Part shown: in pieces, positions 21,076 to 29,637 of the stretch | How the letters are laid out: each line of letters opens with the position of its first letter | Numbering within the stretch: position 1 is the stretch's first letter | NCBI GenBank assembly: GCA_029975435.1 | Contig: JARKPC010000186.1 | Span: 1-34,362, forward strand | Reading direction: 5' to 3' | DNA length: 34,362 nucleotides | DNA from: Propionivibrio sp. | Lineage (GTDB): Bacteria; Pseudomonadota; Gammaproteobacteria; Burkholderiales; Rhodocyclaceae | Translations under genes and position numbers: made by a program | The notes under the pieces: model-generated | The model's database searches: none | What the model saw: the letters and a program-made list of their open reading frames with translations, nothing else | What the model was told of the DNA's origin: nothing

Positions 21076-21564
21076 ATGATTAGTACGCTGGTTGATCTGC
21101 TTGGAAATTTCTACGCCAACAACGACTTCACTCACGTCGAGACGATCGCGCGAACCTTGCACGCGTCTATTCCCGATGACCTGGTTTCCCTTCAATTCCT
21201 TGGTCTTGCGTACTATCGGAGCGGGCGCGTCGACGAAGCGGTTTCCATTTTCGACAAGGTGCTTAGGCGGCGGAAGACACTTGCCGATGCCGATCCGAAA
21301 GTGGCAACGAACGAAATTGCCGGCGACGACAGTTGCGCTGCGGTCTGTTATCAGGAGGCTACCAAGCGCAATCCGTGGCTGGCCAAGGCGTGGTATGACC
21401 TTGGCGCGATCCTGCTGAAACTCAAGAAGTCCGAACTGGCAATTCCGGCATTCCGCAGTTTCGTGGCCGCACAACCTGCGTCAAGCCAAGCTCTGCAGGC
21501 TTTGGATCAGGTCGGCCTGAGTCCGGACAAGCTCGGGCTGGATCGGGAAGCGCTGGCCCGGTAG
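21076..21564 (+). CDS. Tetratricopeptide-repeat protein
   Basis: This 162-residue soluble protein is built of TPR-like helical pairs: LVSLQFLGLAYYRSGRVDEA around 37-56 and LAKAWYDLGAILLKLKKSEL around 109-128, with a less regular pair between them. TPR proteins act as protein-protein adaptors; no catalytic motif is visible. Start ATG 21076 has GGAG 8 bases upstream; an earlier ATG at 21034 lacks this. It ends 6 bases before the convergent Wzz-like gene. The partner is unknown. Confidence 0.8.
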   Translation: MISTLVDLLGNFYANNDFTHVETIARTLHASIPDDLVSLQFLGLAYYRSGRVDEAVSIFDKVLRRRKTLADADPKVATNEIAGDDSCAAVCYQEATKRNPWLAKAWYDLGAILLKLKKSELAIPAFRSFVAAQPASSQALQALDQVGLSPDKLGLDREALAR

Positions 21565-21570
21565 CTCCTG

Positions 21571-23595
21571 TCACGCAACTCCCTTGACCGCCGGCATGAT
21601 CGGATCGATCTCTTCGATCTTTCGGCGCACGCCGGGTGGCGCGAACCCCGCATATCTGGCCAGGGCGTCGGCCGGTAGCGGCCCGACGATGCGGTCGAGG
21701 TCGGAGAAGCGCAGCCCTTGGCCGACCAGATAGGCGATGCAGGTGTGGCGGAGAGACAGCGCGGTGATCTCCGCCGGGTCGTCGAGGCCGGCGTCGTGGG
21801 CGGCGCAGAGCAACCGCCGCGCGACTTCTTCATCCGAATCCGGTATGGCGAAGACGTTGGCGCCTTCGTCGCCTGCCAGTCTGGCGAAGAGACCGGGAGG
21901 AACGCGCAGCAGGCGTGTAGCATCCCGCAGCAGCGTGACGGTGCCCGACTCGGCGTCGATGTCGAGGGGCGCGATGCGGCGGATTTCTTCCGGTGTCGCG
22001 CCGCACAGCAGCAGAGTTGCCCATGCCGCATCCTGCTTCGGCATCGTTTCCAGCAACCGGGAAACCTCGGACTGCGAAAGCTCGCGCGGCAGGTCCGGCG
22101 CATTGGGCAGCAATGCGGGCGAACCGTGCTGGGGCAGGGCCTGCTGCGGTGAGCGTCCGGCAAGCGCAGGCGGGATATCCTGGCCAACGGTGATCCACGA
22201 CTGGGGAACGATCACCGGGGCATTCGATGGTGGTGGCGGGCGGTTGAACAGTTCGACCACCGCCATGGCGCAGAGCGCCAGGATGGTGGCCACGGCGAAA
22301 CTGATTCCGGAATCGCGCAGGTAGTCAGGGCGCCACGCCCGTTGCGGCACGTTCGCCGCCTCGATGATCTGCAACGAGGGCTTGCGCGAACGCTCGCTGG
22401 TCTCGGTACGCAGCAGACGTTCCGACAGGCTGCTCCGGCTCGACTCGATCTGCGCCAGCTCCTGCTCCATCGACTTGTAGGTGCTGAAACTCCTGGAGAA
22501 TGAATGCACGGTGCGCCGGTCGTCGGCGATCTGCGACTGCAGTTTCTGCTGCGCCTGCCGGGCCGAGGCCAGTTCTTCCTCGGCTTCCGCCAGCAGCATC
22601 TGTCCTGAACCGGCCTTCTGTTCGGCGATCTGTTTTTCCAGATCGGCCAGGCGCGAGCGCATGCCTTTCACATTCGGATCCATGTCCATGTATTGCGGGG
22701 TGTAGACGCGTTCCTGTTCGCGCAGGGACTCCCTCAACTGCGATGCTCGCGCTTCCAGTGCCGCCAGCGTCGGATTGTCGCGCGAGCGCACTACGGTCTT
22801 GCCGCTGGCCATGGAATCCTTGATCGAGCGGACGCGGCCCTCGGCCTGGGCAACCTTTTCGTTGGCCGCGTTCAGCGAATTGGACAATCCCTTGACGCGG
22901 GCGAGAATCTGGTTTTCCTCGCGTTCTCCCGAGACGATATCGGCGGTCTGGCGGAAATCTTCGAGCGCCTTGCGTTTCTCGGCGAGGCGCTGGTTCAGTC
23001 GGGCCAACTCGTCGCGCAGGGTTTCGATCTCCGTCGAGGCGGAGCTGGAATAGCTGTCGATGAGGCGGCGGGAATAGACATCGATCAGGGCGTTCAGGAT
23101 GGCCGCCAGATGCGCCGGGTGAGGGCCGGTTGCGGTGAGCTGGATGTTGTTCGTCTCGGCGAGCGGTTCCGCCGTCAGGGCCGCCTGAATGCCTTGTGCC
23201 GGGTCGGAACCGTACTCGGGCAGATCGACGCCTTGCTGGCCCAGCAGGCCCAGCGCCTCGTCGATCAGGGGGCGGCTGGTCAGAATGCCGGCTTCGGCGT
23301 GCAGGCTGCCCGCGTTTCCCGGATTTGCCGCGGTCGTGACGGTCGAAGCGGTCGCCGCCCGTTGCGCATTGAACGGCGTGCCGGATACAACCCCGGCCGT
23401 CTTCACCGCGATGCGCGCCTGCGAACGGTATTCCGGCGCACGGGAAAAGGTGTACGCAAGTCCGGCGAGCAGGAGGGGGAGGAATACCAGCAGGAAGACC
23501 CGCAGACGCCGCCGGTTGCCGCGCGCGGCAATTTCCGACGCGGCGTGCGTTTCACTTTCCCGAGCGGGGTTGATCTGCGACTCGAAACCGAACAT
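21571..23595 (-). CDS. Wzz/GumC-like protein with tyrosine-recombinase-like C-terminus
   Basis: Residues 1-450 of this 674-residue protein are a polysaccharide chain-length/co-polymerase protein. They comprise a membrane helix at 31-50, a Wzz domain, long coiled coils about 185-400, and a second membrane helix at 431-450 with upstream VPQRAWRPDYL. No Walker kinase motif follows. After a Pro-rich linker (about 451-500), residues 503-650 resemble the catalytic fold of XerC/XerD-type recombinases: LSQSEVSRLLETM, LLLCGATPEEIRRIAPLDID, GTVTLL, ITALSLRHTCIAYLVGQG and a final RYAGF. The first Arg (usually GLRxSE) is Thr, the His before LRHT is Leu, and the GH box is GP; Arg616 and Tyr648 remain. It is thus probably not a recombinase but a cytoplasmic binding module. 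The upstream 207 bases are shared with the divergent antiporter gene. Confidence 0.8.
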   Translation of the reverse strand: MFGFESQINPARESETHAASEIAARGNRRRLRVFLLVFLPLLLAGLAYTFSRAPEYRSQARIAVKTAGVVSGTPFNAQRAATASTVTTAANPGNAGSLHAEAGILTSRPLIDEALGLLGQQGVDLPEYGSDPAQGIQAALTAEPLAETNNIQLTATGPHPAHLAAILNALIDVYSRRLIDSYSSSASTEIETLRDELARLNQRLAEKRKALEDFRQTADIVSGEREENQILARVKGLSNSLNAANEKVAQAEGRVRSIKDSMASGKTVVRSRDNPTLAALEARASQLRESLREQERVYTPQYMDMDPNVKGMRSRLADLEKQIAEQKAGSGQMLLAEAEEELASARQAQQKLQSQIADDRRTVHSFSRSFSTYKSMEQELAQIESSRSSLSERLLRTETSERSRKPSLQIIEAANVPQRAWRPDYLRDSGISFAVATILALCAMAVVELFNRPPPPSNAPVIVPQSWITVGQDIPPALAGRSPQQALPQHGSPALLPNAPDLPRELSQSEVSRLLETMPKQDAAWATLLLCGATPEEIRRIAPLDIDAESGTVTLLRDATRLLRVPPGLFARLAGDEGANVFAIPDSDEEVARRLLCAAHDAGLDDPAEITALSLRHTCIAYLVGQGLRFSDLDRIVGPLPADALARYAGFAPPGVRRKIEEIDPIMPAVKGVA

Positions 23596-23802
23596 GGTGA
23601 AACCCTCAATGCTTAATGAACAATTGGCCGGGGAAATTGGTCATTCATGGCGTTGGATGTTACTTTTGATCCCTGCGCGGGGTGTTCACGTTTCCCGAGC
23701 TTCATATTAATCGTCCCGGCCGGCATTGAAAACTACCGCAGCCTGCCAAGGCTGGAAGTGATTGGCGGTCGGTGACATCTTCCCGGAACGATATTTGCGA
23801 CC

Positions 23803-25524
23803 ATGCACCACGAAATAACCCTGATCACGACGATTACCGCCGCCTTCGGGTTTGCGTTGATTCTTGGCTTCCTCGCCGAGCGAATCCGTCTTCCGGCAAT
23901 GGTCGGCTACCTGCTGGCCGGCATCCTGATCGGACCGGCAACGCCGGGCTTCGTGGGGGATCTGGATACGGCATCGCAGCTCTCGGAAATCGGGATCATG
24001 CTGCTGATGTTCGGCGTCGGACTGCATTTTTCGCTCAACGATCTTCTGGCCGTCAAGCGGATCGCGGTTCCCGGCGCCGTCGTGCAAATGGGCCTGGCGA
24101 CCTTGCTGGGCATGGCCGTGGCGTCCTGGTGGGGATGGAGCATCGGGTCGGCGCTGGTGTTCGGGTTGTCGCTGTCGTGCGCCAGTACCGTCGTGCTGCT
24201 CAAGGCGCTGGAGTCGCGCGGCTTGCTGGAAACGCATAACGGCCAGATCGCGGTCGGCTGGCTGGTGGTCGAGGATCTGGCCACGGTGCTGGTGCTCGTC
24301 TTGCTGCCCCCGCTGGCGGGGCTGCTGGGCGGCAATGCGGGTGCATCGGCGGCTGGAGTGCCGCTCTGGCAAGCGCTCGGCAAGACCGTGCTGCAGATTG
24401 CCGCCTTCATTGCCCTGATGTTGCTGCTTGGGCGCCGGATGTTGCCAAAGTTGCTGTGGCATGTGGCGCGGACCGGTTCGCAGGAGCTGTTTACGCTGGC
24501 GGTGATATCGGCGGCCATCGGCATCGCCTACGGGGCGGCGGCCTTGTTCAACGTGTCGTTCGCGCTGGGAGCTTTCTTCGCCGGCATGGTCATGCGCGAG
24601 TCCGAATTCAGCCACCGTGCAGCGGCCGAATCGCTGCCCCTGCGTGACGCTTTCGCGGTGCTGTTCTTCGTCGCCGTGGGCATGCTGTTCGACCCGGCAG
24701 TCATCGTCAGCGCGCCGTACAAGGTAATGGCCGTGGTGGGCATCATCATTCTCGGCAAGACGTTGGCCGCGATGGCGCTGGTCCTGGTGTTGCGTTACCC
24801 GCTGAACACGGCGCTGACCGTTGCTGCCAGCCTGGCGCAGATCGGCGAGTTTTCGTTCATCCTGGCCGGATTGGGGGTTTCCCTGGGGCTTCTCGGCAGT
24901 GAGGGGCAGAGTCTGGTGCTGGCCGGCGCGCTGATTTCGATCGCCCTGAATCCGTTGGTGTTTGCCGTCGCCAAACCGCTGCGGGAGTGGATCATCGCCC
25001 GTTCCGCGCTGGCGCGTCGGCTGGAGCAGCGGCCGGGCCCGTTTGCCGAACTGCCGATGGAAACCGAGGAGAAATATCTCAAGGGACAAGTGGTTCTGGT
25101 CGGGTACGAACGCGTGGGGCGGCGTATCGCCAAGGCGCTCAGCGAGCACGGGATTCCGTTCATCGTGGTCGAACAGAACCGGGAACAAGTGGAAAACCTG
25201 CGCAATGAGGGGCTTGCCGCCGTCTGCGGCGATGCGGCCGAGGATCCGGGATCGCTGATCCAGGCGCATATCGCCAATGCCGCCATGCTGGTGATCGCCA
25301 CGACGGATACGGTCGATGTTCGGAAGATGGCCGAAATCTCCCGTATGCTGAATCCGGGGATCGAGATCATCGTCAGTACGCACAGCGAATCCGAACTGGA
25401 ACTGCTGAATAGCGACGGGGTCGGCAGTGTGTTCCTGGGCGAGGAAGAGTTGGCGAGGGGTATGAGCCGTCATGTGCTGCGACGGTTCGCTCCCGAAGAG
25501 GAGGAGATTGCGCTGCGTCATTGA
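23803..25524 (+). CDS. ybaL: YbaL/KefB-type CPA2 cation:proton antiporter with TrkA-N domain
   Basis: This 573-residue inner-membrane transporter has about 12 membrane helices in residues 1-395, followed by a cytoplasmic nucleotide-binding domain (about 415-535; VVLVGYERVGRRIAKALSEH is the Rossmann loop). MHHEITLITTI and LLMFGVGLHFSLNDLLAVKR closely follow the YbaL subgroup of Kef-type exchangers. The family exchanges K+ or Na+ for H+; gating by NAD(H) or glutathione adducts is known for relatives. The gene is followed by a universal stress protein 48 bases downstream, an arrangement repeated once more nearby, suggesting coordinated ion and stress responses. The subgroup assignment is from motif memory. 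Confidence 0.88.
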   Translation: MHHEITLITTITAAFGFALILGFLAERIRLPAMVGYLLAGILIGPATPGFVGDLDTASQLSEIGIMLLMFGVGLHFSLNDLLAVKRIAVPGAVVQMGLATLLGMAVASWWGWSIGSALVFGLSLSCASTVVLLKALESRGLLETHNGQIAVGWLVVEDLATVLVLVLLPPLAGLLGGNAGASAAGVPLWQALGKTVLQIAAFIALMLLLGRRMLPKLLWHVARTGSQELFTLAVISAAIGIAYGAAALFNVSFALGAFFAGMVMRESEFSHRAAAESLPLRDAFAVLFFVAVGMLFDPAVIVSAPYKVMAVVGIIILGKTLAAMALVLVLRYPLNTALTVAASLAQIGEFSFILAGLGVSLGLLGSEGQSLVLAGALISIALNPLVFAVAKPLREWIIARSALARRLEQRPGPFAELPMETEEKYLKGQVVLVGYERVGRRIAKALSEHGIPFIVVEQNREQVENLRNEGLAAVCGDAAEDPGSLIQAHIANAAMLVIATTDTVDVRKMAEISRMLNPGIEIIVSTHSESELELLNSDGVGSVFLGEEELARGMSRHVLRRFAPEEEEIALRH

Positions 25525-25572
25525 CGCTGATGCTTGTGATATCCGAATATCGGAAGAAAACGGAGGTGTGTC

Positions 25573-26466
25573 ATGGCTGGACCGATCAATCTGCTTGCGG
25601 CAACCGATTTTTCCTCCTCGGCGAGGCATGCCGCCGAACGGGCCGCGCTGATTTCCGGGGAGACGGGGGCACGGCTGGAACTGCTGCATGTACTCAGCCT
25701 GGCGCCGCTACAGGAGTTGCAGCGCCTGGTGACTGACTTGCCGGCTGGCTTTGCCGAAGAGGCCGTTAGCGAGGAAGTGCAAGTGGAGATGGATGCGCTC
25801 GCGGCGAGTCTGCAGGCGCAGTACGCCGTGAAGCCGGATTGCCGGATCGTCAGGGGGGCGCTGTTGTCGACGCTGCATGCCGAGGCTGTTGCGTCTGGGG
25901 CCGATCTACTCGTATTCGGTGCGCGCGGCGAGAGCGTTTTCCGGCACGTCCTGCTTGGCACCACGGCCATGCGGATGGTCAGCAAGAGTCGGCAACCCAT
26001 CCTGGTGGTCAAGCAACCTGTGCGGCGGGCGTATCGGACTCTTCTGGTTCCGGTCGATTTCTCGCCGTCTTCGCTTGCTTCGATCCGCATCGCACAGGTC
26101 CTGGCGCCGAAGGCCGAAATCATCCTCATGCATGCTTTCGACATTCCCTTCGAGAGCCGTTTGCGTCTGGCGAACGTCAGTGACGATATCATCAATCACT
26201 ACCGCGTCGTGGCCAGGCAGCAAGCGCAGAAGGATCTTTACGACCTGCGCGAAAGTGCCGGGTTGTCGACGGGCAAGACGCGATTTGTCGTTGTCCATGG
26301 CGACGCCTCGTTGCGCGTTCTTGAGCAGGAACAAGCATTCGACTGCGACCTCATTGTCATGGGCAAGCATGGCCGGAGCCCGCTGGAGGAGTTGATCGTC
26401 GGCAGCGTCACCAAGAAAGTGCTCGCCGAGTCGCAATGCGATGTACTGGTCTCCACGAGCGAATAG
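25573..26466 (+). CDS. Tandem-domain universal stress protein
   Basis: This 297-residue cytoplasmic protein has two Usp domains (about 1-150 and 155-297). Each has the ATP-binding pattern G-x2-G-x9-G-S/T: GARGESVFRHVLLGTT in the first and GKHGRSPLEELIVGS in the second. An N-terminal INLLAATDFSSSARHAAERA and a second start YRTLLVPVDFSPSSLASIRI mark the two beginnings. Such proteins bind nucleotides and support survival under stress; some bind and modulate transporters. A GGAGG Shine-Dalgarno precedes ATG 25573. The gene lies between two CPA2 antiporters, so a role in regulating them is plausible. Confidence 0.92.
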   Translation: MAGPINLLAATDFSSSARHAAERAALISGETGARLELLHVLSLAPLQELQRLVTDLPAGFAEEAVSEEVQVEMDALAASLQAQYAVKPDCRIVRGALLSTLHAEAVASGADLLVFGARGESVFRHVLLGTTAMRMVSKSRQPILVVKQPVRRAYRTLLVPVDFSPSSLASIRIAQVLAPKAEIILMHAFDIPFESRLRLANVSDDIINHYRVVARQQAQKDLYDLRESAGLSTGKTRFVVVHGDASLRVLEQEQAFDCDLIVMGKHGRSPLEELIVGSVTKKVLAESQCDVLVSTSE

Positions 26467-26526
26467 CGGGGGGGTGGGCATTGCGGGAAATACCCCCTGC
26501 GGAAACGTTCAACTGAGGTTTTCGGG

Positions 26527-28230
26527 ATGATGGAGCACCTTGCGCAGATCCTGCTTCTTCTTGCCGTCGCCATCGGTGTGGTCGTGCTTTTCCAGCACCT
26601 CCGCATTCCGACCAGCCTGGGATACTTGCTCGTGGGGGTCATACTCGGGCCGCACACGGTCGGGCCGACGGTCTCGGTGCCGGAGTTTCAGGCGATGTCG
26701 GAATTCGGCGTAGTTTTCCTGCTGTTCACCATCGGCCTGAGTTTTTCCCTTCCCCGCTTGTATGCACTGCGGCATCAGGTTCTGGGGCTTGGAACCGGCC
26801 AGGTTGCGGTCACCACCCTGCTCGTCGGTTTCGTGACCTGGGTCGCCGGGCTTCCCGCACCGGCAGCGTTCGTGTTCGGAGCAGTCTTCGCGCAGTCGTC
26901 CACGACCATCATCGCCAGTCTGTTGAACGAGCAAGGTGAGGAAAACAGTCAGCACGGGCGCCTCGGGCTGGCGATGTCGGTCTTTCAGGATGTCACTGCA
27001 GTTCCTTTTCTGGTGATCATTCCCGTTCTGGGCGTCTCGGTGGTCGGGAGCGTTCTGGCGGCGTCGCTGGGAGTCGCGCTTGCCAAGGCCGTTCTCGCCT
27101 TCGGAGCGGTATTCTTTGCCGGACGCTGGTTGCTGGGGCCGCTGTTTCATCTGGTGTCCAGGCGCCAGTCCGCGGAAGTATTCACGCTGGCAGTCTTGCT
27201 GGTGTCGCTGTTGGCGGCGTGGACGACCAACAGGCTCGGGCTGTCGCTCGCCTTCGGCGGGTTCCTTGCGGGGATGATGCTTGGGGAAACCGAGTTCCGC
27301 CATCAGATCGAATCCTCCATCCGGCCTTTCCGCGACGTGCTGCTCGGGCTCTTCTTCATCGGGATCGGCATGCGTTTCGAGCCGGCGGTATTGCCGGCGA
27401 TATGGCCTTTGGTCATCCTCGGCGCCTTGCTGGCTCTGGCAAGCAAGGCGCTGATTGTTGCCGCGATGGTGCGCAGGACCGGAATCGCTCCCGAAGTTGC
27501 GCTGCGTACCGGCCTGATGCTGGGCGTGGGTGGCGAATTCGGCCTGGCCCTCGTCGCCGTCGCCCTCGATGCCGGCGTGATCGACTCGCGACTGGGACAA
27601 CTGGCGATCAACTCTGTGCTTCTCGCGATGATCGCCGGTGCCGTGCTGATCCGCTTCAATGGCGCCATAGCGGCGCGGCTGGTGGATGCGCCGAGCGGCC
27701 AGAATCATGCCGAAGCGGAGTTGCCCGAAAACCCGGAGCGGGTGGTGGTGATCGGAGGCTATGGGCGCGTTGGCCACGCCGTGGCAGTGTTGCTGCATTC
27801 AAAAGGAGTCCCGTTCGTGTCGTTCGACACAGATCCCAAGCAGGTCGCCAAGGGGCGTGCCGACGGCTTCCAGGTGTTCTATGGCGACATCACCGATCCG
27901 GGGCTGCTTTCCGGGATTCACGTCGAGCGAGCCGCGCTTGTGGTGCTCACCGTCGACAAGTCCGCCACGGCGCTGAAATCTGTCTCCTCTCTGAAGGCGA
28001 TGTGTCCGCAGGTGCCCGTCATCGCGCGGGCAAGAGATCTGGCGACGAGTTCCAGCCTGTTGGCCGCCGGCGCGATCGAAGCCTATCCAGAGGCCATCGA
28101 GGCGAGCCTCCGCCTTGGGGCGACGGCGCTGCGCATATTGCAGGTTTCCGAGGAGGATATCGACGCAATGCTCCAGGATGTGAGGAATTGGGGCTACAAG
28201 CCGGTGCTCGGAGAGAATCAGGATAAGTAG
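26527..28230 (+). CDS. CPA2 cation:proton antiporter with TrkA-N domain
   Basis: This 567-residue second Kef-type exchanger has about 12 membrane helices (residues 1-380) and a TrkA-N nucleotide-binding domain (about 395-515) beginning RVVVIGGYGRVGHAVAVLL. MMEHLAQILLLLAVAIGVVV and FLLFTIGLSFSLPRLYALRH are typical family openings. It differs clearly from the first antiporter in sequence, so the two are not a recent duplication. The C-terminus continues to about 567 with acidic residues. It is flanked by two Usp genes on the same strand. The ion exchanged is not evident. Confidence 0.88.
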   Translation: MMEHLAQILLLLAVAIGVVVLFQHLRIPTSLGYLLVGVILGPHTVGPTVSVPEFQAMSEFGVVFLLFTIGLSFSLPRLYALRHQVLGLGTGQVAVTTLLVGFVTWVAGLPAPAAFVFGAVFAQSSTTIIASLLNEQGEENSQHGRLGLAMSVFQDVTAVPFLVIIPVLGVSVVGSVLAASLGVALAKAVLAFGAVFFAGRWLLGPLFHLVSRRQSAEVFTLAVLLVSLLAAWTTNRLGLSLAFGGFLAGMMLGETEFRHQIESSIRPFRDVLLGLFFIGIGMRFEPAVLPAIWPLVILGALLALASKALIVAAMVRRTGIAPEVALRTGLMLGVGGEFGLALVAVALDAGVIDSRLGQLAINSVLLAMIAGAVLIRFNGAIAARLVDAPSGQNHAEAELPENPERVVVIGGYGRVGHAVAVLLHSKGVPFVSFDTDPKQVAKGRADGFQVFYGDITDPGLLSGIHVERAALVVLTVDKSATALKSVSSLKAMCPQVPVIARARDLATSSSLLAAGAIEAYPEAIEASLRLGATALRILQVSEEDIDAMLQDVRNWGYKPVLGENQDK

Positions 28231-28323
28231 CAGATATTTGTTCGCCAGGACCTTCCGGCAGGTTGTGAAGTGGGCTCCTCCCTCCTATGTTGAAAGCAGA
28301 TTCACGACAAAGGGAGATCCATC

Positions 28324-28767
28324 ATGTTCAAACACATTCTCGTTCCGACGGACGGTTCGGAGTTGTCCCGGAAAGCTGCTCGTGGTGCCGTGTTGTTCGC
28401 CAAGGATTGCGGCGCGCGCGTGACCGCCCTGCATGTCAAGCCTGAACCGCAACTTCATTATTACCTGGAAGGAGCGCGGTACGATCCGGCCGTGCTGGAG
28501 AAAATCGCCGAAGCAACGGAAAGGGAGGCGCACAAGTATCTCGATTATGTAGAAGACTTATGCCGCGATTCAGGGGTGCGTTGTGCCCGACTGACAGAGA
28601 CCAGTGACGATCCTTACCGGGTGATTATCGATACGGCAATCCGGAATGCCTGTGACCTGATCTTCATCGGGTCGCACGGGCGCGGCGGTCTGGCCGGCCT
28701 GTTGCTCGGCAGCGTCACGTCGAAGGTGCTCACGCACAGCACGATTCCGGTGCTGGTTTATCGCTGA
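28324..28767 (+). CDS. Single-domain universal stress protein
   Basis: This 147-residue Usp protein opens with MFKHILVPTDGSELSRKAAR, the typical UspA start, and has the nucleotide-binding motif GSHGRGGLAGLLLGS (about 118-132). A GGGAG Shine-Dalgarno sits 8 bases before the ATG. It ends the antiporter/Usp block; a strong hairpin follows 15 bases later. It is probably expressed in stress or stationary phase, but no promoter is recognisable. Confidence 0.93.
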   Translation: MFKHILVPTDGSELSRKAARGAVLFAKDCGARVTALHVKPEPQLHYYLEGARYDPAVLEKIAEATEREAHKYLDYVEDLCRDSGVRCARLTETSDDPYRVIIDTAIRNACDLIFIGSHGRGGLAGLLLGSVTSKVLTHSTIPVLVYR

Positions 28768-28781
28768 GCCGCGTAAACTCG

Positions 28782-28809
28782 CCGGTCGCCTGGCAATTCA
28801 GGCGACCGG
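28782..28809. terminator. Hairpin between convergent usp and hsp20
   Basis: CCGGTCGCCTG and CAGGCGACCGG form a perfect 11-bp stem with a 6-base loop between two convergent genes. It lacks a clear T-run on either side, so it may act as a bidirectional transcription barrier or an mRNA 3' stabiliser. Confidence 0.65.
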
Positions 28810-28858
28810 GAGACAATAGAAGTACTGTTCGTGCCTTTCCTTTAGGGCTGGAGTCCGG

Positions 28859-29308
28859 TCACGATACGGTGACGTTGATTTCCTTGCTCTTGGCCTTTTC
28901 CGATTTCGGCAGGGTTACGTTGATCATGCCGTCCTTGAACTCGGCTTTCACCGTGTTTTCATCGACGTCGGCCGGAACCTGGAAGCTGCGGGAAAAACTC
29001 CCGTAGGAACGTTCGATCCGGTGGAATCTCTTGCCTTTTTCTTCCTTTTCCTGCTTGCGCTCGCCCTGAATCGTCAGCATGCCGTCCTTGATGCTGACCT
29101 GGACGTCTTCCTTTTTCACCTCGGGAATTTCAGCCTTGATCAGATAGGCCGCATCGGTTTCGCTGATGTCGACCGACGGCGTCCAGTCCGCCATTTTCAG
29201 CAGGCTCTGCGTTGATCCCGGCAATTCCGGTGAGCGCCTGAACACGCTGTTCAGGCGGTTGGATACTTCTTCCAGTTCTTTCCAGGGGTCCCATTTGACG
29301 AGGTTCAT
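28859..29308 (-). CDS. Small heat-shock protein, Hsp20 family
   Basis: This 149-residue chaperone holds unfolding proteins. The N-terminal arm (MNLVKWDPWKELEEVSNRLN) is followed by the alpha-crystallin domain (about 45-140), which includes DISETDAAYLIKAEIPEVKK, DGMLTIQGERK, SYGSFSRSFQVP and FKDGMINVTLPK. The closing VTVS lacks the usual I-x-I motif after the domain (EINVTVS is the nearest), as in some class A Hsp20 proteins. AAGGAG precedes the ATG at 29308. A long perfect hairpin lies in the leader (29370-29392). No convincing heat-shock sigma-32 promoter was found. Confidence 0.94.
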   Translation of the reverse strand: MNLVKWDPWKELEEVSNRLNSVFRRSPELPGSTQSLLKMADWTPSVDISETDAAYLIKAEIPEVKKEDVQVSIKDGMLTIQGERKQEKEEKGKRFHRIERSYGSFSRSFQVPADVDENTVKAEFKDGMINVTLPKSEKAKSKEINVTVS

Positions 29309-29369
29309 GATGTCTCTCCTTATGCTGCGACGCTAAGACAACTCCGGCGCCAGGGGCAGGAACCATTAC

Positions 29370-29392
29370 CGCATCCGGCGCTGCCGGATGCG
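29370..29392 (-). promoter_or_regulatory. Hairpin in the hsp20 leader
   Basis: CGCATCCGGC and GCCGGATGCG form a perfect 10-bp stem with a 3-base loop about 60 bases before the hsp20 start. It may be an upstream element of a thermosensing leader or the end of an upstream transcript. It does not pair with the ribosome-binding site. Confidence 0.4.
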
Positions 29393-29637
29393 CCGAAACA
29401 GGAATAGTTTCCCTCCCTGACTCGAATCTGTCTGATCAGGTCGATGTTTGCGGGCTTGGATGTTCTGCAATCCTTTGTCGTTGAAAAGCCTTGCGTTTGC
29501 CGTGTGTCCATTGGCTTACTTCTTTCTCATTCAATGACGTTGTTTTCAGCAGTTCCTTCAAACTGCCTCACCAGCAGTTTATGAATCTACGCCCGTCATC
29601 CGGCATTGTTCATTCGGGTGAACACGTACCCTCAGGC
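29393..29637. other. Intergenic DNA between hsp20 and pcm
   Basis: I see no supportable gene here. The frames on both strands are shadows, and the methyltransferase ends at its left-hand stop codon (29638). No terminator with a T-run is visible. Confidence 0.5.

Noticed and set aside
23707..25689. 660-codon minus-strand ORF
   Set aside because: It is antisense to the YbaL-type antiporter; the translation is rich in His, Gln and Arg without any motif.
26509..27798. 429-codon minus-strand ORF
   Set aside because: It is the shadow of the second antiporter, with the low-complexity composition typical of antisense GC-rich frames.
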